From NCBI GenBank assembly GCA_020161435.1, contig JAIUNV010000001.1, positions 744,001-808,000 of the forward strand: 64,000 nt of DNA, given 5' to 3'. This document shows positions 46,110 to 53,759 of the stretch, piece by piece. A program made the translations under genes and the position numbers. Source of the DNA: Bacteroidota bacterium (GTDB lineage: Bacteria > Bacteroidota > Bacteroidia > Chitinophagales > Chitinophagaceae). Numbering within the stretch: the stretch's first letter is position 1; each line of letters starts with the position of its first letter. The notes beneath the pieces are model-generated. The model was not told the origin of the DNA, did not search any database, and saw only the letters and a list, made by a program, of their open reading frames with translations.

Positions 46110-47153
46110 TTAAAGAATTAGGTGTTCCTTCTTTGCTTGAAATAAATAGCAAAATTCTGAATTTTCAACTTCTCGTTTCGCTTTCAAATAAGAAGAAATC
46201 ATCTCGCCTCCTATACCAAAAAGTCCCGTGGTAATTCCAGCTAAAGGATTAATGGGTGTAGTTATTACACCAGCTAACGTTAGAGTTTGAAAAAGCTTAG
46301 GGTTTTCTAAATTCAAAAGATTGCTGAAGGAGGTAAAGAATGTCTTAATGTTGCCGTCTTTGTATAATCTTGAAAGGTTATTGACTTCTTTTTCAATCGT
46401 TTCCTTGCTTAAAATTTGTACTTCTTTAATTTCTTCCAAACTTTCACATTTTTTAATTTTTTCTTGAATTGATGATAAATACTGCCTAAACTCTAACAGA
46501 TTGTCCCTTCTTTTGATTTTAAATTCAACGATTTTTTTAATTGGTTCTTCGAGGTTTGGAGCAGGTAAGCAATTGTCGAGGATGAAATTCATTGAAGGCT
46601 TATTTTCTTTCGGCAATCTAAATGCAATAGTTTCATATCGCTTGTCATCTGTAGATGGAATAATTATATTGTTTTTATCAATTTTTGAGAAATACTGAGC
46701 CATCAAACTCATTAAGAATAATGCAGTAGTCTCCTCAACCTGTACAGTTTCTTTATTTTCAAAATTTTGAATTATTAAATCATTTGCTTCCAGTACACTT
46801 CTAAGATGAGTAACCTTTGCTTTATAAAGGTCCATAAAGAAATCGTTGGCTATACTCTTATTTCGATTTACTATGTTTTGAAAGTCTTCCGACTCTATTG
46901 TTCTTACAAAGAAATCTTCGAATTCTCTATAAGGCTCATAGAAACCATTAAGTTTAAATTTGCCGTAGAATATCGGCTCATATTGTTGTTCGTCTATGAG
47001 ATACTTTATCGTATCAGAATAATGATTGTCGTTAAGATCATAATATGGAACAATCGAAGCTACTTTGTCACTATAAAGCAAAGCGGAATAAAGCCAACTA
47101 TCTGTCGGTATATTGATAGTAGGGAAGTATAGTAGTATTCTTTGCATGGTCAA
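46110..47153 (-). CDS. DUF6236-like hypothetical protein
   Basis: The 347-residue protein opens with LYFPTINIPTDSWLYSALLYSDKVASIVPY, which recalls the DUF6236 family. It has a long middle of alternating helices and ends in a small glycine/alanine-rich hydrophobic stretch (GVITTPINPLAGITTGLFGIGGEMISSYL). The function of DUF6236 is not established to my knowledge. It fills cassette D alone, between the inverted ends GTTGGCGGTAGTTAA and TTAATTACCGCTAAC. Confidence 0.6.
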   Translation of the reverse strand: MTMQRILLYFPTINIPTDSWLYSALLYSDKVASIVPYYDLNDNHYSDTIKYLIDEQQYEPIFYGKFKLNGFYEPYREFEDFFVRTIESEDFQNIVNRNKSIANDFFMDLYKAKVTHLRSVLEANDLIIQNFENKETVQVEETTALFLMSLMAQYFSKIDKNNIIIPSTDDKRYETIAFRLPKENKPSMNFILDNCLPAPNLEEPIKKIVEFKIKRRDNLLEFRQYLSSIQEKIKKCESLEEIKEVQILSKETIEKEVNNLSRLYKDGNIKTFFTSFSNLLNLENPKLFQTLTLAGVITTPINPLAGITTGLFGIGGEMISSYLKAKREVENSEFCYLFQAKKEHLIL

Positions 47154-47164
47154 TTAATTACCGC

Positions 47165-47249
47165 TAACGTCCCGCGGCTTTGCGACGTTCGCAGGATGTG
47201 GTTCTGTATGAAGATAAGGCTGCTGGCGAATGTTGCAAAACCGCAGTTG
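47165..47249 (-). repeat. attC-like site 5a (copy of 1a)
   Basis: It has the same arms as site 1a with a few differences (TAACGTCCCGCGG instead of TAACGTCCTGCGG). Ends are TAACG (47165) and GTTG (47246-47249). Confidence 0.6.
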
Positions 47250-47580
47250 CCCGCAGTGGCCAACCGTACTGCCTGGAAAATGCCCGTCGGGCTATTTGTG
47301 CCAATGGCTGATTGGCGAAGTCGACCAACGGAATCGGGGGGAGGGCGCTCCCGTATTTCTACCTGATTTACCGAAGCTATTGGCTCAGGGTATTGACAAT
47401 GTCAATTCCAGCCTTTAGCTTCGCCTAAGCTGCTGAAGCGATTCGCTTCGAAAACGCAGGTTTTCAGCAAATCTCATTTGCGCAGCTTAACCGGCAAAAT
47501 CCATTGCCCCATTTTGCCTTCCGTAAATCAGCTGAAATACACCCCCGCTTTTCCGGCAAACGGAGTGAGCCATTGCGGCG
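47250..47580 (-). mobile_element. Gene-less cassette body, copy 2
   Basis: It is nearly identical to 42244-42572, with scattered base changes and a few short indels (for example GGGGGGAGGGCGCTCCCG against GATGGGCAATTACCG). The + strand frames of copy 1 are broken here, so the unit is not under selection as a coding sequence on that strand. Confidence 0.6.
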
Positions 47581-47706
47581 CAACGTTTTCGGGCTTTGCG
47601 GTCGGGCGGGTTTCGGAGCACAAAGTTTCAATTTATTACTAAAGTTCATTAGAAGGACAAAGCTCCAAGTTTGCACGTCACCCCGCCTGACGCAAAACCC
47701 GTGTTA
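47581..47706 (-). repeat. attC-like site 5b (copy of 1b)
   Basis: The 126-base site has ends CAACG (47581) and GTGTTA (47701-47706). The loop motif is AAAGTTCATTAGAAGGAC (47641-47658), a diverged form of that in sites 1b and 3. Confidence 0.7.
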
Positions 47707-47734
47707 GCAGTAGTGGTTCTTGGTCGTCCGTCAA

Positions 47735-48499
47735 TTATTTGGTCAATATTTGTCGCCATTGTTTGCAAATGTTGTCAAAGTCAATACCTGTGTTTGCAGG
47801 GCTTGTGCTTGGTAAAGAAATATATTTTAAGCCACTTTGTCTGTCAAAATACTTGTCGAAAAGTGCTTGGGATTTTGTCCCATTGAAGCCAATTACTTTT
47901 AAATTCTTATGTCTGGCGATAAAATTGTCCAAGTCGTTTGGTTCTTCATCTTCGATTGCACTGTCGAGGCTACCTTTTCTATTTGCTTTATGAGCTACGT
48001 CCCAAATTCCAATTTTAGTTTTTAGTAAAAGTTCTTTTTTATCCGTGTATGTCAGAGGCAAATTGTTCTCTGTTATTATCGATATGATTTTCCAAAATTT
48101 ATTTCTTGGATGTCCGTAATACTCGCCAAGTTCAAGAGATTTGTCGCCTGGCATTGTCCCTAAAATCAAAATGGTCGTGTCCGAGTTTGAAATTGGGTCG
48201 AACGATGTTTTGGTATTTGTCGAGATTGCTTTTACAATTTTTTCAACTGTCTTAGGTTGTGAAGTTGTCACAGGTTTTGCTTTAGTAACTGCTCGTCCGA
48301 TTAGGGAAACGGTCGAGCCATCACGGTCAAAAATATTTGCATAGTTTCTTGTCCTGCCGTGAATTTGAAATGCCTGAATTGTCGAGCCGTCCTTTTTCTG
48401 ATACCAACCATTTTTATTCAACTCGTCAGCAATTTGCTGGGTCGTCATAGGTCGTCCAGTTTGTCGTAAAAGCTTTTCTATTGCTTCGTGTAGTGTCAT
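47735..48499 (-). CDS. DNA-deoxyinosine glycosylase with N-terminal HARE-HTH-like domain
   Basis: The 254-residue protein has two parts. Residues 1-70 (MTLHEAIEKLLRQTGRPMTTQQIADELNKNGWYQKKDGS) look like a HARE-HTH winged helix found in DNA-repair and restriction proteins. Residues 100-254 have the UDG superfamily family-6 (hypoxanthine DNA glycosylase) motifs: LGTMPGDKSLELGEYYGHPRNKFWKII and LPSTSPANTGI. It would remove deoxyinosine, formed by adenine deamination. The gene is alone in cassette E. Confidence 0.8.
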   Translation of the reverse strand: MTLHEAIEKLLRQTGRPMTTQQIADELNKNGWYQKKDGSTIQAFQIHGRTRNYANIFDRDGSTVSLIGRAVTKAKPVTTSQPKTVEKIVKAISTNTKTSFDPISNSDTTILILGTMPGDKSLELGEYYGHPRNKFWKIISIITENNLPLTYTDKKELLLKTKIGIWDVAHKANRKGSLDSAIEDEEPNDLDNFIARHKNLKVIGFNGTKSQALFDKYFDRQSGLKYISLPSTSPANTGIDFDNICKQWRQILTK

Positions 48500-48537
48500 A
48501 TTTTTCTATTCGTTGACGGTCGTCCTACCATTACTGC

Positions 48538-48665
48538 TAACGGTTTGGGTATTGCCGAAGGCGGGGATTTTTTTGCACAGAACTTCAATAGAAATACCGC
48601 AGTTCAAATATTACAGAAAAGTTGATTAGAATTCCTTCAGCCCCGCTTTTGGCAATACCTTGTTA
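48538..48665 (-). repeat. attC-like site 6
   Basis: The 128-base site has ends TAACG (48538) and TGTTAG (48661-48666). Arms GGTATTGCCGAAGGCGGGG and CCCCGCTTTTGGCAATACC pair. The loop has AACTTCAATAGAA. Confidence 0.75.
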
Positions 48666-48682
48666 GTGGCAGTGCATTTGAT

Positions 48683-49084
48683 TTAAAGCGTTATAGGCAT
48701 TATATCCCATTCGCTATTTAACAAACGGTGGATATAACAACGGTCGGCTTGTTTTATCAATTCTTCTTTCTGCTCTTCGGAAAGATTACCTTCAATAATC
48801 ATTTTAATTTGAATAGTGGTTTTTAGCCCTCCTTCCCCTCTTGCTACTTCTTGCACTAGTTCGGCTGTTACATTCTCTATCTCCCAGTTGTTTTTGCGAG
48901 CAATAAAACGGACAGTTCCGACTTTGCACATTGCCAAACCGCTTAAAACAAGTTCTGAGGGTGCTAAACCTAAATCTGTTCCTTTACTTGTGATAGGTTC
49001 GTCACCAATAATGGTGTGCTTACCATTAGTGATAATACTTTGGAAGCCTTCTTCAATGTTTTTAATTTTAATTACTGTTGCCAT
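48683..49084 (-). CDS. OsmC family peroxiredoxin
   Basis: The 133-residue protein has the OsmC fold pattern. TSKGTDLGLAPSELVLSGLAMCKVGTVRFIAR contains the first redox Cys and a preceding Arg/Glu patch. The second Cys lies in ADRCYIHRLL. It reduces organic hydroperoxides. It is the last gene of cassette F, whose other genes also deal with oxidative damage. Confidence 0.8.
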   Translation of the reverse strand: MATVIKIKNIEEGFQSIITNGKHTIIGDEPITSKGTDLGLAPSELVLSGLAMCKVGTVRFIARKNNWEIENVTAELVQEVARGEGGLKTTIQIKMIIEGNLSEEQKEELIKQADRCYIHRLLNSEWDIMPITL

Positions 49085-49086
49085 TT

Positions 49087-49806
49087 TTATATAAATTTAG
49101 ATTCTAAAAGTTTAATTTTATCAAATATAATAGGAGGATAATATGAATGTGCATCTGCACAAATAGTGCATTTTCCAGTTTTAATATTAATATCGTCATC
49201 AAGGTCTTGATAAGGAAAAATATTGAATAATAATTCGTGTTGCAAAAGAGTTCTATAAAATAAAATATGTTGTGATTTTGAAGAAATAGTATCAATGCGA
49301 TTGAATAATTCTTCTGCACTTTTCAAAATACTTAATAATTCTCTTACTCCATCATACATAAGTACATCATCTGTATTATGAATATCTACTTTCATTTGTT
49401 CCAAATCATTTAAGAAACATTTTATGGCTCTTTTTCCATACAACAGTTGTTTTCCATTTGCATCAGAAAACTCATAACTGAAATTTTTTATTGTTTCTTG
49501 AAAGAAAGAATAAAAAGTCCGTATTTGTTCTGTATTGTGTTGTTGTTCTTCCTTTATATTGTCTTTTTCTATTTGATTTTGGACAATTGTGTTAGCTGAA
49601 AGTTGTGCTTTCAAAGCTAAATATAAGAGTATGGAACCTATAAGTTGAGAAATTGGGTTGGTAATACCTCCGATAGCATCTCCAACAGCACCATAACTTC
49701 CAATACCCGTTTTATCGAGTATTGGAAGTAATAATGGGAATAAAAATGTAAAAACAACTCCAAATATGAGTAGCCATTTTGCATTTTTATCAAGATTATT
49801 TTCCAT
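49087..49806 (-). CDS. Putative abortive-infection-like membrane protein (putAbiC-like)
   Basis: The 239-residue protein has two N-terminal membrane helices (residues 11-32 and about 48-68). GSYGAVGDAIGGITNPISQLIGSILLYLALKAQL lies between and after them, followed by a helical cytoplasmic domain. The GxxGDxxGG-NP pattern recalls the putative phage abortive infection family (putAbiC). The assignment is from memory of the pattern and is tentative. Its place amid redox genes in a cassette is unusual. Confidence 0.4.
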   Translation of the reverse strand: MENNLDKNAKWLLIFGVVFTFLFPLLLPILDKTGIGSYGAVGDAIGGITNPISQLIGSILLYLALKAQLSANTIVQNQIEKDNIKEEQQHNTEQIRTFYSFFQETIKNFSYEFSDANGKQLLYGKRAIKCFLNDLEQMKVDIHNTDDVLMYDGVRELLSILKSAEELFNRIDTISSKSQHILFYRTLLQHELLFNIFPYQDLDDDINIKTGKCTICADAHSYYPPIIFDKIKLLESKFI

Positions 49807-49847
49807 TCTTTATTTTATTCTTAAAAAGATTCATTAAAGTTTGCTCA

Positions 49848-50819
49848 TCATCTTTTTAATTTGTCCTTATACATTTTTTTCAACTTATCTAGTTTTGGAT
49901 TTATTACTGCAGTACAATATCCAGCTTCGCTATTGCGATTGTAATAATCTTGGTGATTTGCTTCCGCCTTATAAAAATGTTCAAACATTTTTACCTCTGT
50001 TACTATCATATCATCGTAGGCAGATTGAACCTCTTCTATTGTTTTTAATGCTTGTATTTTTTCTTCTTCGGTTCTGTAGAAAATAATGCTACGGTATTGT
50101 GTTCCCTTATCTGCTCCTTGCTTATTAATAGTTGTAGGGTTGTGAGTAGTTAAATGAATTTTTATTATATCTTCAAAACTAATTTCAGAAGGTAAATAAG
50201 TTATTTCAATGACTTCCGCATGACCCGTAGTTCCAGAACAAACTTCTCTATAAGTAGGATTGATAATTTCGCCACCACTATAACCACTCTCTACATTCAC
50301 AACTCCTTTTAATTGTTGAAACATAGCTTCTGTACACCAAAAGCAACCACCCCCAAATGTAATTTTTCTCTCATCAGATTTTACTTTATTCAAGGCAACA
50401 GCATTTATGCAAAACCGTAATCCACTTGGCATAGGACCATCTTGGAATACATGTCCCAAATGTGCATCGCAAGTACTACAAGTTGTCTCAATTCTGTACA
50501 TACCATGAGAAACATCTTTGATATAATTGATTACATTCTCTTTTATTGGTTGTGTAAAGCTTGGCCACCCTGTGCCACTTTGAAATTTTTCTTCGCTGTC
50601 AAAAAGCATAGTATTACAACAAACACAGGCATATTTGCCGGGTTCAAACAAATTGCACATTTCGGAGCTATGAGCTCTTTCTGTTCCTTTTTTACGAGTT
50701 ACGTAAAATTGTTCTTCGGTAAGAAGTGATTTCCATTCCTCTTCCGATTTTTCTATTCTTTGGTCTGGGTTAAGATTGCCATTATTGGCTAATCTTATTA
50801 CATCTATCCATTTTTGCAT
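49848..50819 (-). CDS. Bifunctional methionine sulfoxide reductase MsrB-MsrA
   Basis: The 323-residue protein (start ATG 50819; the upstream frame overlaps the thioredoxin gene) begins with an MsrB domain. This has zinc-binding cysteines in CVCCN and CSTCDAHLGHVF and the catalytic Cys in GLRFCINAVAL. An MsrA domain follows, with catalytic Cys in GGGCFWCTEAMF. The order MsrB then MsrA is the less common fusion order. It repairs both methionine sulfoxide epimers. The adjacent thioredoxin-like protein is a natural reductant. Confidence 0.9.
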   Translation of the reverse strand: MQKWIDVIRLANNGNLNPDQRIEKSEEEWKSLLTEEQFYVTRKKGTERAHSSEMCNLFEPGKYACVCCNTMLFDSEEKFQSGTGWPSFTQPIKENVINYIKDVSHGMYRIETTCSTCDAHLGHVFQDGPMPSGLRFCINAVALNKVKSDERKITFGGGCFWCTEAMFQQLKGVVNVESGYSGGEIINPTYREVCSGTTGHAEVIEITYLPSEISFEDIIKIHLTTHNPTTINKQGADKGTQYRSIIFYRTEEEKIQALKTIEEVQSAYDDMIVTEVKMFEHFYKAEANHQDYYNRNSEAGYCTAVINPKLDKLKKMYKDKLKR

Positions 50820-50826
50820 ATAAAAT

Positions 50827-51321
50827 TTATTTAATTGTTTGTAAAAATTCAATTGCTTTTTCGGTATTCAAATGAAAATCATTGAATACTACTTTTCCTT
50901 CTTGGTTTATAAAAATAAACCAAGGAGTTCCTCCTGTTCTATAATGATACATTACTGTTGAAATATTTTGCGTGCTTTCATCTCCTTCATCTTGTCCAAA
51001 AGGAATTTCCAACTTATACTGCTTTTGTGTTTCTTTTAGCTTTTCAAAAGTATTTTGATTTTTACCTTCAAACACTGATTGAATAGCAAAGAATTTAATA
51101 GCTTGGTTGTTTTTTAATGCAGTGACCATTTGTTGTAAAGAAGGCAAGCCAACTTTATGGCAACCTGGACACCAACTTTGGAAGCAATACAATACAATAA
51201 ATTTCCCTCTGTAATTTGAAAGTTGTATAGGTTCTGTATCTATGCCATAAGAATCTACCCATTTAAATCTTTCCAGTTCTGGAGCGAAAAGTCCTTCAAT
51301 GCCGTATTTTTGATTATTCAT
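50827..51321 (-). CDS. Thioredoxin-like redoxin (TlpA family)
   Basis: The 164-residue protein has the redox motif WCPGCHK near residue 52, within FIVLYCFQSWCPGCHKVGLPSLQQ, and the cis-Pro in GGTPWFIFINQEGKVV. There is no signal peptide, so it is cytoplasmic. It is encoded immediately upstream of the Msr fusion and probably recycles it. Confidence 0.85.
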   Translation of the reverse strand: MNNQKYGIEGLFAPELERFKWVDSYGIDTEPIQLSNYRGKFIVLYCFQSWCPGCHKVGLPSLQQMVTALKNNQAIKFFAIQSVFEGKNQNTFEKLKETQKQYKLEIPFGQDEGDESTQNISTVMYHYRTGGTPWFIFINQEGKVVFNDFHLNTEKAIEFLQTIK

Positions 51322-51523
51322 TTTTCATTTTGTTTATAAGTAATTTAAACACAGATTTAGTAAATCTAACATATTCATTGGTTCTTAAGTCAAATCCTAT
51401 CCATTTATAGTGGTTTCCGTATGGACATAATGGAGCATTAACTTCTTGTCCATCTCGTAATTCGTATCTATTTGGATCTATATCATATTCTACTTTTCTT
51501 ATCCTTTTCAATTCAGGTTTCAT
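51314..51523 (-). CDS. Small hypothetical cassette protein
   Basis: The 69-residue basic protein (MKPELKRIRKVEYDIDPNRYELRDGQ) overlaps the thioredoxin gene start by eight bases. No motif is recognised. It is the first gene of cassette F. Confidence 0.55.
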   Translation of the reverse strand: MKPELKRIRKVEYDIDPNRYELRDGQEVNAPLCPYGNHYKWIGFDLRTNEYVRFTKSVFKLLINKMKNE

Positions 51524-51552
51524 TGTTCCTTGTTTTGGCTTGGCATTGCCAC

Positions 51553-51748
51553 TAACGAACAGGGCTTGGCGAAGTACGGGTAATAGAATTACGTCCGCCT
51601 CGGCAAACCGCTGCTGGGTTTTATTTTGTTATTGATGATAAGAACTAAAGCTCAATGTTATTCGTCAAGTTGGATATGAAGCCCAACAGAATTACCAAAA
51701 GTTGAAACACGGCTTACGTCTGCCCGTATTTTGCCAAACCTTTTGTTG
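51553..51748 (-). repeat. attC-like site 7
   Basis: The 196-base site has ends TAACG (51553) and TTGTTG (51743-51748). Arms CAGGGCTTGGCGAAGTACGGG and CCCGTATTTTGCCAAACCTT pair with several mismatches. Confidence 0.65.
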
Positions 51749-51757
51749 CACGCCGTT

Positions 51758-52504
51758 TTATTTTTTCGGAGCTATAGTCGCTGAATTAAAGCGTACAAGT
51801 TTGTCCCAATCTATTGAACCGTTATCCATGCAAAATGTGTCTGCAAATTCTTTTGTAAATTTGTTTATCATTTGCGAATACGATTGAATGAAGTCGTCGT
51901 TTCGTTCTTTAGCTTGATGTCCTAACGGCTCTATGATTTTTGTATAAAGGTCTGTGTCACCCGAAACAAACTCCCAAAACTTTTGACCACAATACTTGAA
52001 ATAGTCGCCTTTATCTGAATTGTTGTCCCTGCCATAGCAGCAACCGTTTACTGCTGTAATGTTGAGTTGTGAATTACTTGTACGAAGTGTCTTCTGTGCA
52101 GTTTTGAAGTCCGCCCGCATTTTACCAATTTGTGAACTGTTGCCCCAATTCGGGCCAGATTTTATAGTTACAATATAGCGAACACCGTCTTTGTCAAACT
52201 CTAAGTCAATACCGGGAATACCTGACTTACGACCGTCATATACTTTGCCGTTGATAAAAATTGCAAGCCCTTCAAGCCAATCACCGAAAATTGTTTCTTC
52301 CTGTGATGAAATAAATGCATCGGTCAAACTCTTTATAATATCCTGTGCTGTCAGAATATATTTTGCTTTAAAGAGGTAAGGATTTTTCTTTCCCAAAACT
52401 TTCCTCAGCTTCAAGTCATTCAGTCCGGCAATCCTTTTTTGGTGAAAGGTCCCGATGTTTTCTTCAACGTACTGCGTAACGTCTTTTAGATTTAGCTGTT
52501 TCAT
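51758..52504 (-). CDS. Type II restriction endonuclease, PmeII-like
   Basis: The 248-residue protein resembles the PmeII family. A PD-(D/E)XK core is recognisable: GIDLEFDKDGVRYIVTIKSGPNWGNSSQIGKM, where the D/E and K of GIDLEF...TIKSG would be catalytic. FGDWLEGLAIFINGKVYDGRKSG precedes it. It cleaves DNA not methylated by the partner gene. Its gene start lies inside the end of the methyltransferase gene (41-base overlap), fixing them as one unit. Confidence 0.8.
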   Translation of the reverse strand: MKQLNLKDVTQYVEENIGTFHQKRIAGLNDLKLRKVLGKKNPYLFKAKYILTAQDIIKSLTDAFISSQEETIFGDWLEGLAIFINGKVYDGRKSGIPGIDLEFDKDGVRYIVTIKSGPNWGNSSQIGKMRADFKTAQKTLRTSNSQLNITAVNGCCYGRDNNSDKGDYFKYCGQKFWEFVSGDTDLYTKIIEPLGHQAKERNDDFIQSYSQMINKFTKEFADTFCMDNGSIDWDKLVRFNSATIAPKK

Positions 52505-53342
52505 ATTTTACTGTCGGCTCTAATAAATATAATTCCACTGGTTTAACTTGTTCTTTAACCATCTCATAGTATTCGGGAACTATGTCAATTCCAATTGAGT
52601 GTCGTTTCATTCTGTTGGCAACTAAAATTGTTGTTCCCGAACCCATGAAAGGGTCAAGTACTGTGTCTTTTTCTTTTGTAAACAGCTTCATAAACCATTC
52701 AGGAAGTTCTTCAGGAAAAGCAGCACTATGATTTTTGTTACTGCACTCTGTTGCTAAATGGAGAACATTAGTTGGAAAAGCTTTATCTCTTGTAAGCCAG
52801 TTTGAAATGTTTTTACCAAAACCGCTACCTACTTTTGAGTTATCTCTTATTTTATCTGTGTCGCTAAGATTTTTAAGCCTTGATTTTGCCCATTCACCCA
52901 TTGGAACCATCACTTCCTCTTGATACATGTTAAACTTCTTATCCTTATTGAATTGCAGAAGTCTTTCCCATGCGTCACGAAAACGATTTGGCCATTTGCC
53001 AGGGTAACAATTCTTTTTGTGCCAAATAAATTCCTCTGTCCAAAGCCAACCCTGCTTACGCATTTCAAGAATTAATTCCATTACATAAACGCTACGTTCA
53101 CCTTCAACAACTTTTTCCTTTATGTTAAGAATAAAAGTTCCTGTTGGTTTTAAAACCCGAAGAAGTTCTTTTGTTATTGGGAGAAACCATTCAACATATT
53201 TGTCGGGATGAATACCGCCATAAGTGCCTTTACGCTGGTCAGCGTATGGGGGAGATGTCACAATTAGGTCAACAGAGTTGTCGGGAAGTTTTTTGAGCAT
53301 CGTTTTGCTGTCGCCTAAAAATAAATCTGTTCTTATCTCCAT
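52464..53342 (-). CDS. DNA methyltransferase (N4-cytosine/N6-adenine type)
   Basis: The 292-residue protein (start 53342; a longer frame to 53363 is possible) has motif IV TSPPY near residue 30 and the SAM-binding DPFMGSGTT near residue 240. This is the IV-before-I order of beta-class methylases. TSPPY favours N4-cytosine methylation. It protects host DNA from the PmeII-like endonuclease. It is the first gene of cassette G, the unit closest to the right end of the array. Confidence 0.85.
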   Translation of the reverse strand: MEIRTDLFLGDSKTMLKKLPDNSVDLIVTSPPYADQRKGTYGGIHPDKYVEWFLPITKELLRVLKPTGTFILNIKEKVVEGERSVYVMELILEMRKQGWLWTEEFIWHKKNCYPGKWPNRFRDAWERLLQFNKDKKFNMYQEEVMVPMGEWAKSRLKNLSDTDKIRDNSKVGSGFGKNISNWLTRDKAFPTNVLHLATECSNKNHSAAFPEELPEWFMKLFTKEKDTVLDPFMGSGTTILVANRMKRHSIGIDIVPEYYEMVKEQVKPVELYLLEPTVKYETAKSKRRYAVR

Positions 53343-53759
53343 GATATTGTCCTGTTTGTACAAATATAAAGCCTTTGTCCCCTAATGCCAAAAATCTTAG
53401 TAATTTTAGGGCGTCACGGAAAATGGCGTGCAACACGTAAATATATGATACTATTTCCAAAAACGCCTAATGAAACATTATTGATTGTCAATGTTCTAGC
53501 GTTATACATTTTGTATTGTTATTAGTACAATCCACCCGGTTATACATTTTGTATTGTTGGTGCTACCAGTCAATCTTTTTTTATTTCCACCTGTCTAGTC
53601 ATCTTCCGCTAGTCTTCCGTGTAGCCGTGTCACACCTGTCTTTATATTCAGCCGTCTGTATCCGGAATACCTTGCATAAAACCGCCGTTGGCTAATGAAG
53701 CTCACCGACAGCTGTAAGTTGTACCTTTCCTCTACTTACCTTTTTTAAAACGGCTGCTT
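53343..53759. other. Intergenic region at the right end of the cassette array
   Basis: The region begins with the end of cassette G (GGCGTGCAAC at 53425-53434). It then has two direct copies of GTTATACATTTTGTATTGTT (53501-53520 and 53539-53558) and ends with CCTTGCATAAAACCGCCGTTGG, which resembles the right half of site 2. No integrase gene is present. It may be a remnant of an attI/leader region or just a damaged attC. Confidence 0.4.

Larger units (their letters stand above)
42159..53434 (-). mobile_element. Integron-like gene cassette array without integrase (CALIN-type)
   Basis: Nine consecutive units are visible, all with genes (if any) on the - strand. Each unit is bounded by a unit-specific inverted repeat starting GTTA/GTTG: for example GTTATAGGGC (42695) with GCCCTATAAC (43484), GTTAGCAGCA (43677) with TGCTGCTAAC (44348), and GTTGCACGCC (51745) with GGCGTGCAAC (53425). 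Spacers between units form long imperfect hairpins. On the - strand they read AACA...CGTT, the polarity of integron attC sites (R'' then R'). The matching of a unit's start with its own R'' is the expected signature of a cassette that has circularised and re-inserted. No integrase gene, transposase or phage gene is visible. The block is visibly richer in A+T than its surroundings. Confidence 0.7.

Noticed and set aside
42159..53434. CRISPR array
   Set aside because: Spacers are long, differ in arm sequence and separate protein genes; there are no short regular repeats and no cas genes anywhere in the window.
42159..53434. Prophage or transposon
   Set aside because: No integrase, terminase, capsid, transposase or target-site duplication is visible; the inverted repeats are different for each unit.
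53431..53694. A complete tenth attC site at the right end of the array
   Set aside because: The left end CAACA and right end CGTTGG can be seen, but their arms match poorly (about half of the positions). I call it only a possible remnant.
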